Shown in pieces: positions 33,201 to 42,730 of a stretch of DNA of 64,000 nt. The stretch's first letter is position 1. Each line of letters opens with the position of its first letter. The notes below the pieces were generated by a model that was given only the letters and a program-made list of their open reading frames with translations, was not told where the DNA came from and made no database searches. This DNA comes from Cercospora beticola (lineage: Eukaryota; Ascomycota; Dothideomycetes; Mycosphaerellales; Mycosphaerellaceae): contig NC_088935.1 in the NCBI RefSeq assembly GCF_033473495.1, positions 2,666,001 through 2,730,000 on the forward strand, given 5' to 3'. The translations under genes were made by a program, and so were the position numbers.

Positions 33201-33509
33201 ATCGACCTCAGCCTCCTACCGCTCAAGCACTCAAACGGGATCTCTTTGAAGCACAGTAAAATGCTCTGGCAAGGACCTTGCATATGTGCCGGACGTGATC
33301 ACACTTATAACTGTCGCATCGTAGACTTCAACTTTCGCCAGCTAGAAGTCTTTTGCCGTCCAGCCTGTTGTTCCTTTCCGGGAGCAGGTGCGGATTCGGG
33401 CATCGCTGCTGATGATGAAAGCATCACTTCTTTGTTTCTGGATTCGTATCCAGAATCGGATCTCTCGCGATGCGAGATTGCAGGTTCTACGGGCCTTATC
33501 TGGTCTTGA
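30278..33509 (+). pseudogene. Decayed large gene (frame shifts and nonsense codons), lineage-specific
   Basis: A run of protein-like sequence on the plus strand that no single frame carries. It uses frame 2 (30278-30850, stop TGA 30581-30583), frame 1 (about 30859-31640), frame 2 again (about 31670-32700, stops TAG 32081-32083 and TAA 32348-32350), then frame 3 (about 32700-33509). Convincing stretches include IASWAVLQSPNCSLDKDSIV, YDDVFQYVLQSGDWTAKPHA, RTIAAIEAAFANGVPAIVQE, KNSHTRVVYIRHGLSSQIQH, VVPCFGCGARMLREQIEAHR. The last holds a C-x2-C that could be zinc-binding. All three nonsense codons could arise from CGA, CAG or CAA by C-to-T. Some frame changes could instead be introns with poor signals (31092-31130, or a 91-nt GTTGTG...GTGGAG near 31640), so an intact gene is not excluded. 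The 3' end overlaps the minus gene at 33305 in antisense. Confidence 0.42.
31351..31650 (+). repeat. Diverged tandem duplication, period 150 nt (two copies)
   Basis: Copy 1 at 31351-31500 and copy 2 at 31501-31650 are in frame, 50 codons each. Shared marks are TCTCCGC near the start, CTGCCAGCTA/ATCGCCAGCTA, and the block TTTCTGTCAACCCTG. The encoded repeats share ISVNPGLLAILAD / ISVNPELLEILAD. Both copies have drifted, so the duplication is old. Confidence 0.8.
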
Positions 33510-35854
33510 GATGGTTGAACGGATAAGTCAATCGCTGTGCTGATCGAGCTCACTCTGCCTGAGCGATCTGAGCTAGCTGAGGCAAACGACAATCCCGTTG
33601 CAACGCTGCTGCGATGTTGCTGGGAACCTTTGCCAGGAGGTATAGCAAATGATGATGTTCGCGACTGCGCTACCTGTGTCGGAGATTTTTGGCCTGATCG
33701 ATTGTTCCGCCCTGGGTACTGCTGGACCGACGTTGGATGCTCTTGACGAAATCGCATGCTCTGCTCGAAGATTTTCTGGTCTCTGATCTGCTGATCTCGG
33801 ACTGCGAAGCGAAGGTGAAGCTCCTCAATGAAGAGATTCTTCGATGCCAAATCCGGGAATATCAGCATCAGATACTCGGTGCTCTTGATTGAAACCTTCC
33901 CGCGCGAGCGAGGATGTGATGGCGTACGCAGAGGCAATATGTTGAATGTGATAGGATCCGGTCGACCTTCAGAGTCGGTTTCGGACGACACATAGCGCAC
34001 GTTGAACGAGGACCGAGAATCCTTTCTGGCTCTCAGTGCGACTATGGTGCATCCGGGATCTCGATGACAAGGGCAGGACGTAGGATCGATGTAAATGTCG
34101 TTGTCCAGGTCGACGGCGAAAGCCGCGAAACTCTTCCTTTCTTTCCCCCTTTTGGACTTCTCGACCAGCTGCGTGAAGATCACAATGCACGAAGACTTTG
34201 CGCGCTCCGACTCAAAGCCTTCGCCAATAGCGTGCACCGTACTCGGTGCTGTGATCGAATGTGTCAAGCTGAGCCGGGCGGAATGAGAACCATGCGCTTG
34301 GGAACAATCCGAGCCAACTTGTGATGGAGCTGTTGGAAGCACGATCGGCTCTTGCCACAGCTGCACACGACTGAAGCCTTTGCATGCAAGCTCTTCATCA
34401 CTGAACTGGCACCGGACTCGGCTCTCCTCATGTGCGACTTGATATCCCATCAATGCACCCTGCAGTCGGTGGACGTCCTCGATACTTTTGAAGTCGAAAT
34501 ACTCCGCGTTGCGACAAAAGATCGCGAGCTCTAGACAAGGCTCGACTAATGTTGGGAATGCGTAACGAGGTATCAATCGATCCTCTGTCACGATCAGCTC
34601 GTGTTGTGTGACCACGACCCTCCCTCGCGCTGCCTGACTTCCACTCTCATGTACGATACGCAGGCGCTCTTCCGAGCTCTTGATCGCAGTCAGCGACTCG
34701 ACGTCTTCTGGAGAGCTTGACGCCAGGTCCATCGAGCACAGCTTCTCTTCCCCACCGCGTACCATGATAGGATCAGGCTTGCGATACTGAACATCCTCGG
34801 AGAGTACAGGTACCGGCCACACGCAAAAGTCTGAGTCTGGAAGCTCTAGTAAAGTCTCATCCGGGTATGAGATGAGCCTCGTCGAGCTCGCCATTCTCGT
34901 CAGGATCGCTTGCTGAACCTGGTTCACTGCACGCCTGTAGTAGTAGCCAGGTCGCGCGTTCTTGTATTCCTCGCTCTCCAGTATACGCTCAAGCAGCCAC
35001 CTCGACTTGAGAAACAGTAGGTATCCTCGGTGCGTCTGGCTGGATCCGTCCTCTCGACTTTCCTCAAAATGTTCAAGCAACGAATCGAAGCCTTTGATCA
35101 GAGGCACATCGATCTGTGCATTTGCATCTCCATCTGCATGCATTGATTGTTCAAACTTCCGTGCGATCACCTCGCTCACGGGAAACGCATCTTGTGAGGC
35201 AGGTATTTGGGGAGCGCCCTGACCCGACACATAGCCCAACCAAGAGGCATAGAACCGTGCCAATTCAAGCCGAATCTCCTGCGAGACTTGCAGATTCTGC
35301 TCGGATATCGCAAGAATGTCGTCAACTTTATCATCCAGGTCGGTGAGCATATTGACTGACAGCCGATCAATCACCAGGCGTATCTTCAACGAGTGAAAGT
35401 GCAAACGACGTCGCAGCACATCTGCTTTGATCTCCTGCTGGCCAAGATTGTATTGCAAATTCTCCAGCACATGAGAGTCTCGGTCGCGAAAGTGCTTGTT
35501 TTTCTGGAGCAAAGCGTCGCATTCTTTCAAAGTCTTGTGGAAGTCACCAACAATGGTTTTCCGTTCGTTTTCGAAATCTCTCTCCAACGGTCTGATCCCC
35601 GAGAGAGCTTTCTTCTCCCATCGCTGCTGTGCTTCCTTGAGAGCGGCATTCAGCTTGTCAAGCAACTCCTTGAATTCCAGCACCTCTCGTCGAAAATTGG
35701 CATATCGCACATCTGCGATCGTTAGAAGATGGGCGTCATATTACGGACTCTGGACATCACTACCTGCTCTATTCTCATAAGTGAAACCATAGTCATAGAG
35801 CTTGATCGCTAACTCTACGCCCTTAACTATGTCACTGACGCCGGAGAAGCTCAT
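33305..35854 (-). CDS. Uncharacterised fungal protein, 832 aa, coiled-coil N-terminus
   Basis: Exons 35854-35764 and 35712-33305, intron 35763-35713 (GTAGTG donor, TTCTAACG branch, GATCGCAG acceptor). The join gives ENRADVRYANFRREVLEFKE. The N-terminal 200 residues (MSFSGVSDIVKGVELAIKLY, then LDKLNAALKEAQQRWEKKAL and VLRRRLHFHSLKIRLVIDRL) are helical and resemble the N-terminal helical region found on several fungal NLR/STAND and ankyrin proteins, but no NACHT or repeat domain follows. A long middle part has mixed alpha/beta sequence. The last 140 residues are Ser/Gln-rich and disordered, ending basic (SSWRKLKSTMRQL). No signal or membrane span. A stand-alone relative of such N-terminal signalling modules is possible, but this is inference. 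Confidence 0.78.
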
Positions 35855-36402
35855 ATTGAGCCGCAAGTGTATAGATGTGGCACGGCAAGCAGCAAAGAGG
35901 TCAACCTGAGGAAGTCGAGGGCGGGTGGTCGAGTGTTGACGGACACCTGCCGTGTCAAGCGCTGTTGGCTTGAAACAGGCTGTGCCTGCAGGTCGGGTCA
36001 CGAGCTCGTCGCGGGTCCGAAATGCCTCATACAACGAGACTGGGGCGGCCTCTGAGGCCACATGCATGGCTGCACTCCACGCGAATGCGGAGTTACACAC
36101 GTCCAAATTTGGACAGGTAACTCACATCAGACTGGTCAGTCGATATGCTTGGCATGCTTGTGGCGGCGCCTCAAAGCTCACGAACCACTCAGCAACGTCG
36201 CCAAGAGGGGCTGGGTGGGAGTCACAGCGACTGTGCATGGAACTCGAACAGCACAGCCTGAGGAAGGATCGCAGGTCTAGGCGTGTTCAAAGCTCGTGTA
36301 AAAGCTGTGCGCCGCTGGAATGGAGTGTCGCTCTCCCTTTTCCTCAAGCACTGCCATTCCAACGAGAGATCCGCGGCACGTCGATCACTGCGTTGCAGCG
36401 AT
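35855..36402. other. Divergent promoter region
   Basis: 548 nt between the start codons of the 832-aa gene (minus) and the permease (plus). No other feature recognised. Confidence 0.5.
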
Positions 36403-38435
36403 ATGCCTCTTACTGAGACCGAGAGAGCCCTATTAGGCCGACCCAGAGATGAAGATGTTGACCATGACCACCAGAGAATTGATTATGCACCTCGAGAGAA
36501 GAGCAAGATCGGCAGATTCACTCTTGTGGCCCTGATACTGAATCGGACAATTGGATCAGGCATCTTCCTCTCTCCAAATCGTGTTTTGCAGGGCACTGGC
36601 TGCGTTGGCGGCGCATTGTGTATGTGGGTTTTGGCGGCCGTGATCTCGATCTGTGGCCTCTACGTCTGGTTGGAATGTGGACTGTCGATGCCGCAGAGAC
36701 TTGTTCGCGGAGAGAACAAGCCGAGAGGAGTGCCACGCTCAGGGGGCGAGAAGAACTATGTGAGTATCGCACGCCGGGAGGAGAAATGTCAATTTGCTAC
36801 ACATCTTCGTCAAAATTTTCAGTCACCACGATTTAGACATGGGCTAATATCTTCGTAGCTTGAGTTCATGTTCCCTAATCATGGTCTAAGGCTCCCACAC
36901 GCGCGGACTACCTTTATGTTCAGCGGAGTATTCATATTGATGTACAATTTGAGCGCCAATGCCATTGCTTGCGCACTGCAAGCGTTGCGCGCCGCCGGAT
37001 ACTATCAAAATCCCGAAGACGATCCTGCTAGAGGAGTAGTGCTAGCCGTAGCCATTGGAATGCTCACTTTAGTTGTGGTCCTTCATTCGTTCTCACGAAG
37101 TATCGGCATCTGGATCAACAACTGCTTTGCCGCGATCAAGATATCTCTTCTTCTGGCAATCATTTGTCTCGGAGTGGCTAAAGCAGCTGGAAAGTTCGGT
37201 GGACCTGGCGAGGTTGTCCGGAATAACTTCACTCATAATGTCTGGAATACTCAACGAACAGACGTACCCTCGTGGAGCAACGCCCTCGTGCTATGCCTCT
37301 TCTCTTTCGGAGGATACCGACAGCCGTTTTACGTTCTTGCAGAAGCCAAGAGCCCACGCAAGTACTTCCCGAAGTACACAATATCAGCAATGGTGATTGT
37401 CGCGTTCTTGTTTCTGCTAGTGAACATCAGCTACCTTCTAGTGGTTGATAAAGAACGGATATTAAACGACAACGATAGCCTCGATCTGGCGACACTGTTC
37501 TTCGACACCCTCTGGAGTGACAGTCAAGAAAAGGCTTCTCGCGCCATGGCAGTCATCACGGCCATCTCGATCTTTGGTAATCTTTGGGTAAGTTTAGGCA
37601 ATAGTCCTCGATCGAGTCGGCCGCTAATCCTAGAAAAAAGGTAATGACATACACTGCAAGCCGAGTGAAGCAAGAGATTGCAAAAGAGGGTATACTTCCA
37701 TACTCTCTATTCTTCGCCACATCCTACCGGACCCCGTATGGCCTCTGGCAGCAATGGCGGTCAAGAGATCGAATGCAGCCTGACGAGGTGGAACAAGCAC
37801 CCACGGCGGCACTGGCTCTGCACTGGGGAACTTCTGTTCTGCAAATTGCAGTTACGGCGGCAATCGTCGATCCCAAGAAGGCGTACGCCGCACTCGTTTC
37901 GCTGTACATGTACACAATTATCCTCGGATTCGCCTTTTGGGTGTCGCTCGGACTGCTCATAACCAAGACTCGTGACAGGACAAAGTGGCGAGAGAGTCGT
38001 CGGTACCGTCCGTGGCTCTCGCCTATCCATGTCTTTGTGTATGGAATATCATCGGCCTTCATGCTGATCGTTGCCTTCGTGCCCGCGGCGAAAGGCTCGC
38101 CCTTCCACGACTCCGTCACTGGCATACCTTGGTATATCATCCCTACAATTGGTGTGACGGCGCCGTTCTGGGGAGTTTTGTGGTATTGGGGGTTCCTCTT
38201 CTACCAGGCCAAAATCCGACGAGAGCAGCTGGTTGTCACACGGCAGCCGTACTGGGCAGCTGACCCCCATTGTCCGGGCGAGTACGTTCAGTTGGCGGAG
38301 GTCATCGACCATACTTGGGAGATTCCTGTTCGCCAAGGGGACTTGGAAAGCTCATCGCAGGAAAGTGTGTCTGAACGTCAGACTAAAACCCGAGCCCATG
38401 CTCGCGAGATCTTGCTCCGTGATATTGAAGACTGA
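36403..38435 (+). CDS. Amino-acid permease, APC superfamily LAT type (methionine-permease-like), 626 aa
   Basis: Exons 36403-36759, 36859-37587 and 37641-38435, introns 99 and 53 nt. About twelve membrane segments. The first carries LILNRTIGSGIFLSPNRVLQ, the substrate-binding GSGIF-type loop of APC transporters. GGEKNYLEFMFPNHGLRLPH spans the first intron and is typical of the Mup1-like/LAT fungal group. Further spans include AIGMLTLVVVLHSFSR, ISAMVIVAFLFLLVNISYLL, LVSLYMYTIILGFAFWVSLG and PTIGVTAPFWGVLWYWG. The hydrophilic C-terminus (SSSQESVSERQTKTRAHARE) could be a regulatory tail. A longer frame exists upstream of the chosen Met; MPLTETERALLGRPRD was chosen because the upstream part is not conserved-looking. 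Plasma-membrane uptake of neutral amino acids is the likely role; substrate is not certain. Confidence 0.88.
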
Positions 38436-38683
38436 AGCTCCAAGGAAGGGCCTCTCTATCCGACAATGTATAGTCATCGTTGCAACGGCCTTTGATGGGT
38501 AATGAGACCAGCTTTGCTACTTTTCAGGAGAATTTGTCAAGGAAAGCAGTCGTGTACACATGGACGTGGGATTGAAAGAATGTGTAGCTTCGTGTCTAGC
38601 AGAAACTTGCCTACAAACAATTGCTTGTCTCTGTCGCTATTCGTATAGTCTTCGTGACCACATCCACTGTTGTTCCTGTGATG

Positions 38684-39832
38684 TCAATCTTGCTCCTTCC
38701 TTCCGATAGGCTTTGCAGGCTCCACCCAATCGAAGTCACCAAGCGTCTTCGTCAGCCAAACATCTCCCGCCGATTTGGCAGCTCGCGGCTTAGATCCATC
38801 GAACAAGGTACCGCTCAAGAATGTGTGTGGAAAGCCAGGATCAAAATGATAAGCCTCATCCACCTCAGCAAGCTCTTCTTCGCTCAGGTGTACGCTCAGC
38901 GCATCGATACTTCCTTGCAAATGCTCCACCTTTCGAGCACCGATGAGAGGGAAAACGTATGGAGCTTTCTGCTGACAGTACGCAAGCGCGATACTCAATA
39001 GAGGAACGCCTTTCTTCTCGCCGAGACTCTCGAGGTGAGCGGAAACCTTGCGATCCAGATCAGAAGTTTGTATGAAGTTTCGGCCTTCGTTATTTTGTTC
39101 TCGCTGACGGAAGCCCTCTTTCGTTTGGAATCTGCCCTGGTTCAACACTCCGTACGGGCATAATCCCATGCCCTCGTCCTGACACATTGGAATAATTTCG
39201 CGTTCGAAGTCTCGCATCGCGGCATTCCACATCCCCTGGTACACGGCAAATTGTCTGAGTCCATAATCGCGAGCATACTGATTTGCTTTGCTCACAATCC
39301 AGGCTGGACAGTCAGAAATGCCGAGATATAAGACCTTGCCCGCCACAACAAGATCGTTCAATGCGTGCATGAGTTCCGGAATTGATACTGTGTAGTCCCA
39401 CCAATGGACGTAGAATAGGTCGATGTAGGACGTTTGGAGCCTTTGCAGTGAGCGCTCCAGGGACAATTTCATCGATTTAGCCCCATTACCTCCAGTGTTC
39501 GCCTTGATGATGTTCTGTTGGGCCGGAGCGTAGGCGCTGGTGTACTTTGTTGCCAGAACGATCTCATCCCGGTTCTGCCGACTAGCCATCCATTCGCCAA
39601 CCCACTCTTCAGATTGTCCTGCTTGGTATGTGTTTGCCGTGTCCACGAAATTGCCCCCGTTATTGTAGAAGTGATCGAGGATGTCGAAAGCGGTCTTTTT
39701 GTCGATTTTGCCATATCTCTCTTGCTGCTTATCGCCAAAGGTCATCGCACCGAGACAGAGAGGAGAGACTCTGACTGATGCGGTTGGCGCCAATTGGCGG
39801 TAACGACTGAGGGCTGGGTGGTTCTTCGACAT
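38684..39832 (-). CDS. Aldo/keto reductase, aryl-alcohol dehydrogenase / norsolorinate-reductase-like, 382 aa
   Basis: Single exon, ATG 39832. NADPH-dependent reductase of the AKR9-like fungal group. The TIM-barrel signature is complete: SPLCLGAMTFGD, the Asp-Tyr pair region NFVDTANTYQAGQSEEWVGE, the Lys strand EIVLATKYTS, and the His strand SYIDLFYVHWWDY. The cofactor end holds GVPLLSIALAYCQQKAPYVF and FPLIGARKVEHLQGSI. This group includes secondary-metabolite reductases (StcV/NorB type) and aryl-alcohol dehydrogenases, but no biosynthetic cluster surrounds it, so a general detoxifying role on aromatic aldehydes is as likely. Convergent with the permease; 248 nt separate the stops. Confidence 0.92.
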   Translation of the reverse strand: MSKNHPALSRYRQLAPTASVRVSPLCLGAMTFGDKQQERYGKIDKKTAFDILDHFYNNGGNFVDTANTYQAGQSEEWVGEWMASRQNRDEIVLATKYTSAYAPAQQNIIKANTGGNGAKSMKLSLERSLQRLQTSYIDLFYVHWWDYTVSIPELMHALNDLVVAGKVLYLGISDCPAWIVSKANQYARDYGLRQFAVYQGMWNAAMRDFEREIIPMCQDEGMGLCPYGVLNQGRFQTKEGFRQREQNNEGRNFIQTSDLDRKVSAHLESLGEKKGVPLLSIALAYCQQKAPYVFPLIGARKVEHLQGSIDALSVHLSEEELAEVDEAYHFDPGFPHTFLSGTLFDGSKPRAAKSAGDVWLTKTLGDFDWVEPAKPIGRKEQD

Positions 39833-40919
39833 GTTTGTTGTTTCAACGAGAGCGCAGTCCTGCTAGCTGTGTGTTGATAGTGAGGAGCCAGACACATGCC
39901 ATTCTCGACATATATGCTGTTGGCATTTCCCAGTGGATCGGACTTATCGGGGATATCACTTTTTCAAGTCCGTGTGTATGATGAAGCTTTGCAAGTTAAG
40001 AAGACTTCTGCGTGGGCCACTTATAATCTCAACGGCCATCGAGACTCGTCACTGGTGTTATTCTCGATACGGAGCAAAGTGTTTTAACACCGTCTGCAGC
40101 AGTTGCTTCCTTGCTCATCAACCATAGAAACGCCGATAATTGGCGAGATGCATCAACGTCAGATATGTGTGTGATGGTGGAGAGGAATCTCGCTTCGGGT
40201 CCGAGCAGATATTTGCTTGCTGCTGCAGTTTGCAGATTTCCTTCAGCTTGCGGTATCTGAGGGTATATTGGTCGGGTAAAGTCATCCCCCTCCGCTAAGT
40301 GCTTGTCCGACCTTGCCTGCTGTCGACTTGGCGAAAATGCAGTTTGCGAAGGCCACTCTCGATACATCCTGCAAGTTCGTCAGAGTGCGCGTGGCTTCAG
40401 ACGAGATACTTCCAGGTACAGGTGTCAGAGGACTGTGAGACGAAGTCAAGACTTGGCGAAGCGGCCCGCGACCGCTCGAGTGTTGGCAGGAGAATTTGTC
40501 GCATCGTCGCTTCGGAGAACACAACACAGCGCTGTCACCAAAGATATCGCCTCACCCGCGAAGTGATGGTCAAATTGCTCAACCAGATTCTGTGTATCAG
40601 CTGTATGTCGGGCATTCGAAGTAGAGTGGAGCCACGAAGGGGTACACCACGCCAGCGGTTCAGCCAATTGCAGTCTACAACACTTCTTCCAAGAAACGCA
40701 CTCGTTTCACATTCATTGTTGCGTATGCGAGATCCTACGTTCCCGGACGCTGTTGAGACCGTGACTGCATGAGAGGAAACACAAGTGCGACAAGTCAATC
40801 ACGCATCCAACTTACTACGCAGCATCCCGCCGAAATATTTGAACGGTTATATTTGCATTTGGATCTCACCTCCACACAACTGGGTATTCGATTACATGGA
40901 AACCCATCAGCCATTTCCC
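39833..40919. other. Intergenic region, AKR promoter to tRNA 5' flank
   Basis: About 1.1 kb. No coding gene supported; the longest frames have no splice or family logic. The last 100 nt are the 5' flank of the tRNA-Asp gene. Confidence 0.45.
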
Positions 40920-40926
40920 TCTTCAT

Positions 40927-40937
40927 TGGTCTAGTGG
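40927..40937 (+). promoter_or_regulatory. Pol III A box of tRNA-Asp
   Basis: TGGTCTAGTGG fits TRGYNNARNNG at every fixed position. Confidence 0.88.
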
Positions 40938-40985
40938 TCATGATTTCCGCTTGTCATTGAATCAATCTCAAGCGCGGGAGACCAG

Positions 40986-40996
40986 GGTTCGATTCG
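40986..40996 (+). promoter_or_regulatory. Pol III B box of tRNA-Asp, last base supplied by the intron
   Basis: GGTTCGATTCG against GGTTCGANTCC: ten of eleven match. The eleventh base is the first G of the 57-nt intron, so the insertion lies at the very edge of the B box and leaves its core intact. This would let TFIIIC bind. Confidence 0.8.
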
Positions 40997-41064
40997 TGAG
41001 TATCACCACAAATACCTCCAATAGGCTTTCAGTTGCTAACATGAAATTTCAGCCTGATGGAGAG

Positions 41065-41800
41065 CTGTACAGCAAATCTTTCTTTTTGCCATTTGAGAGC
41101 GATGGAAGTTGACATTAAATCTTTTTGCACAGGTGTTTTATCTCCGAAACCTTAAACGTTGGCGGGGTGGTATTCTTTTTGCCCTTTTCGTCAAGTCTCT
41201 AGCCTCCTTTTACGCTACCAGAAGTATTATATCAGTCCATGATGAGGGAGAACGAAGCAATTGAAGCGGATTACGAGAGTGAATGTACGGCCATTGTGAG
41301 AGACAGCAGCATTTGGCGATAGCAATAGGCATTGGATTGCCAAACTTTGCATTTGGCACGTCATCACGAGGGTGAATACGGCGCAAGATTTCGTGGATTG
41401 TCCTCGTAGCATGGACATTGACCTGGTCGTTCGTAGTGCTACTGGCTTTCGGAGACTCGTCGGAAGCGTACGTCTTGCCAACGACATGGCAGGGCGTGCA
41501 ATGGAGGCTACATGAAAATGTGGCTTTGAAAAGCAGTATTTCAGTGTCCAGCTGATTGATCGTATTTGCCCCTATTGAGTATTACTGAGCTGCGAGGCTA
41601 GTCAACAGAAATTTCAGATCTTGAAACGTGCGCAAGTTCCAATTCTCAGAGACCTTCATCTGCTCTGCAGCATTCATACACTTCTACAAAAATACAAATT
41701 GGTATCAATGGTTTCGTCAGTTTACGCCCCCAGCGCCTCGCTAAATCCAAGAGTGTGTGATCTGTAATCCTTTCACAAACTGCGTCCTGTGAATCACTTC
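41065..41800. other. Intergenic region, tRNA 3' flank
   Basis: About 740 nt. Besides the T-run, no feature recognised. It includes the 3' end of the 41801 gene. Confidence 0.45.
41079..41087 (+). terminator. Pol III terminator of tRNA-Asp
   Basis: T-rich run TTTCTTTTT with an unbroken T5 at 41083-41087, about 19 nt after G73. It supports Pol III transcription of the whole interrupted gene. Confidence 0.7.
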
Positions 41801-42730
41801 TCAATCTTCTCGCATGCTTCCCACTAACCACTTCTCCCACCAGTTCCGTAAAGCCATTACTGTCTCCCTTCCATCATCTCGCTTGTCCATCCCGGCTGGA
41901 TCTCCGACTACTGCTGAGGATAGCCAGAAAATCGCGGAGACCCAGGCAGCCAAAGCCATGCCCATGCTGAGAAATGGTGATAAGAGCATGACGAGGACTA
42001 GCATTCCGGGACGATATGAGGTGTCCTCGTCGGCGTGAGGTGGCAGGGGTGTGTAGATGCTCCGGAGCTGCAGGTTCAGTGCAGGGCCGACGAGTCCACC
42101 AAGCTGCTGACCGAATGTCGGCCTGCGAGCGCAGAGACGGACAGGCTGGGTCATGATGGTAATGAAGAGAGAGATGAGGGTCCAGAATGCATTGAGCGCA
42201 GATAGTAATGCGCAAGGACCGGCCAAGAAAAGCAGAATCTTCACGGCCTTCGATTCTTGTAATAATGTGGTGTCGTCGACATCGTCTTCTTCGACGTAAG
42301 CGATGCGAGTATTGTGTGTTCGTGAGTGTCGATCTCGAGACTGCCGTGACTGCCGTGACGGACTTTGCGCGGCTTTCTCGGGATCTCTGCTGCTTTGCCT
42401 TTGCTTCTTGGGCTGTTCTGGTTCTATTTCGCGTCCGAGACCGCCTTTCTCCAAATCAATGGACGATATGGGTGTAGTAGTGCTGGTATTTGACGAGGAC
42501 ATGGACGCCGACTTGGTGGGGAAGGTGAGCGAATCATGGTGAGAGCTGGTCGGCGATAGCGGTGGTCTGGGTCCAGTATGCCAGTTCTCTGCAGTGGTTC
42601 TGCCAGCAGGATACGCTACGGGTCGCGGCGGAGTAGGTGTGTTCGTAGAGTCTATGGGCGGTGTCGCAAAGGGATCGTGCGTGTCGTCTGAGTCGCTGTC
42701 GTGTCGCGGTGGATTCGTAGAGGCGGGCAT
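41801..42730 (-). CDS. Uncharacterised fungal membrane protein, 309 aa
   Basis: Single exon, ATG 42730. Residues 1-150 are disordered (Pro/Ser/Thr-rich, then basic-acidic runs such as RQSRQSRDRHSRTHNTR). Two strong membrane segments follow: KILLFLAGPCALLSALNAFW continuing into LISLFITIM (about 165-195), and GMLVLVMLLSPFLSMGMALA with AWVSAIFWLSSAVVG (about 240-280). Between them is a short loop with RPTFGQQLGGLVGPALNLQL. The C-terminus NWWEKWLVGSMRED is short. No signal peptide, so the long N-terminus is probably cytosolic. The layout suits a conserved ascomycete protein of unknown function. Confidence 0.8.
   Translation of the reverse strand: MPASTNPPRHDSDSDDTHDPFATPPIDSTNTPTPPRPVAYPAGRTTAENWHTGPRPPLSPTSSHHDSLTFPTKSASMSSSNTSTTTPISSIDLEKGGLGREIEPEQPKKQRQSSRDPEKAAQSPSRQSRQSRDRHSRTHNTRIAYVEEDDVDDTTLLQESKAVKILLFLAGPCALLSALNAFWTLISLFITIMTQPVRLCARRPTFGQQLGGLVGPALNLQLRSIYTPLPPHADEDTSYRPGMLVLVMLLSPFLSMGMALAAWVSAIFWLSSAVVGDPAGMDKRDDGRETVMALRNWWEKWLVGSMRED

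Larger units (their letters stand above)
40920..41064 (+). tRNA. tRNA-Asp(GUC) gene with two introns, one of spliceosomal type in the T arm
   Basis: Acceptor strand TCTTCAT (40920-40926), D arm 40929-40944, anticodon stem TCCGC/GCGGG, anticodon GTC at 40953-40955, A37 at 40956. A 16-nt intron 40957-40972 sits at the canonical 37/38 site, C38 at 40973, variable loop AGAC, and T stem CAGGG with loop TTCGATT and C61 at 40995. A second intron then runs 40996-41052 (57 nt) with GTGAGTATC donor, GCTAAC near 41036-41041 and ATTTCAG acceptor. After it come CCTG (positions 62-65, completing the CAGGG/CCCTG stem), ATGGAGA (66-72, all seven pairing with TCTTCAT, one G-T) and G73, the Asp discriminator. 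Mature length is 72 nt. One D-stem mismatch (T13-T22) is visible. The cloverleaf exists only if the 57 nt are removed. Family identity is very firm; how it is processed is the open question. Confidence 0.93.

Noticed and set aside
40920..41064. The 57-nt GT...AG element read as an intron of a protein-coding gene
   Set aside because: No coding frame flanks it on either side, whereas both flanks complete a tRNA cloverleaf to the last base pair.
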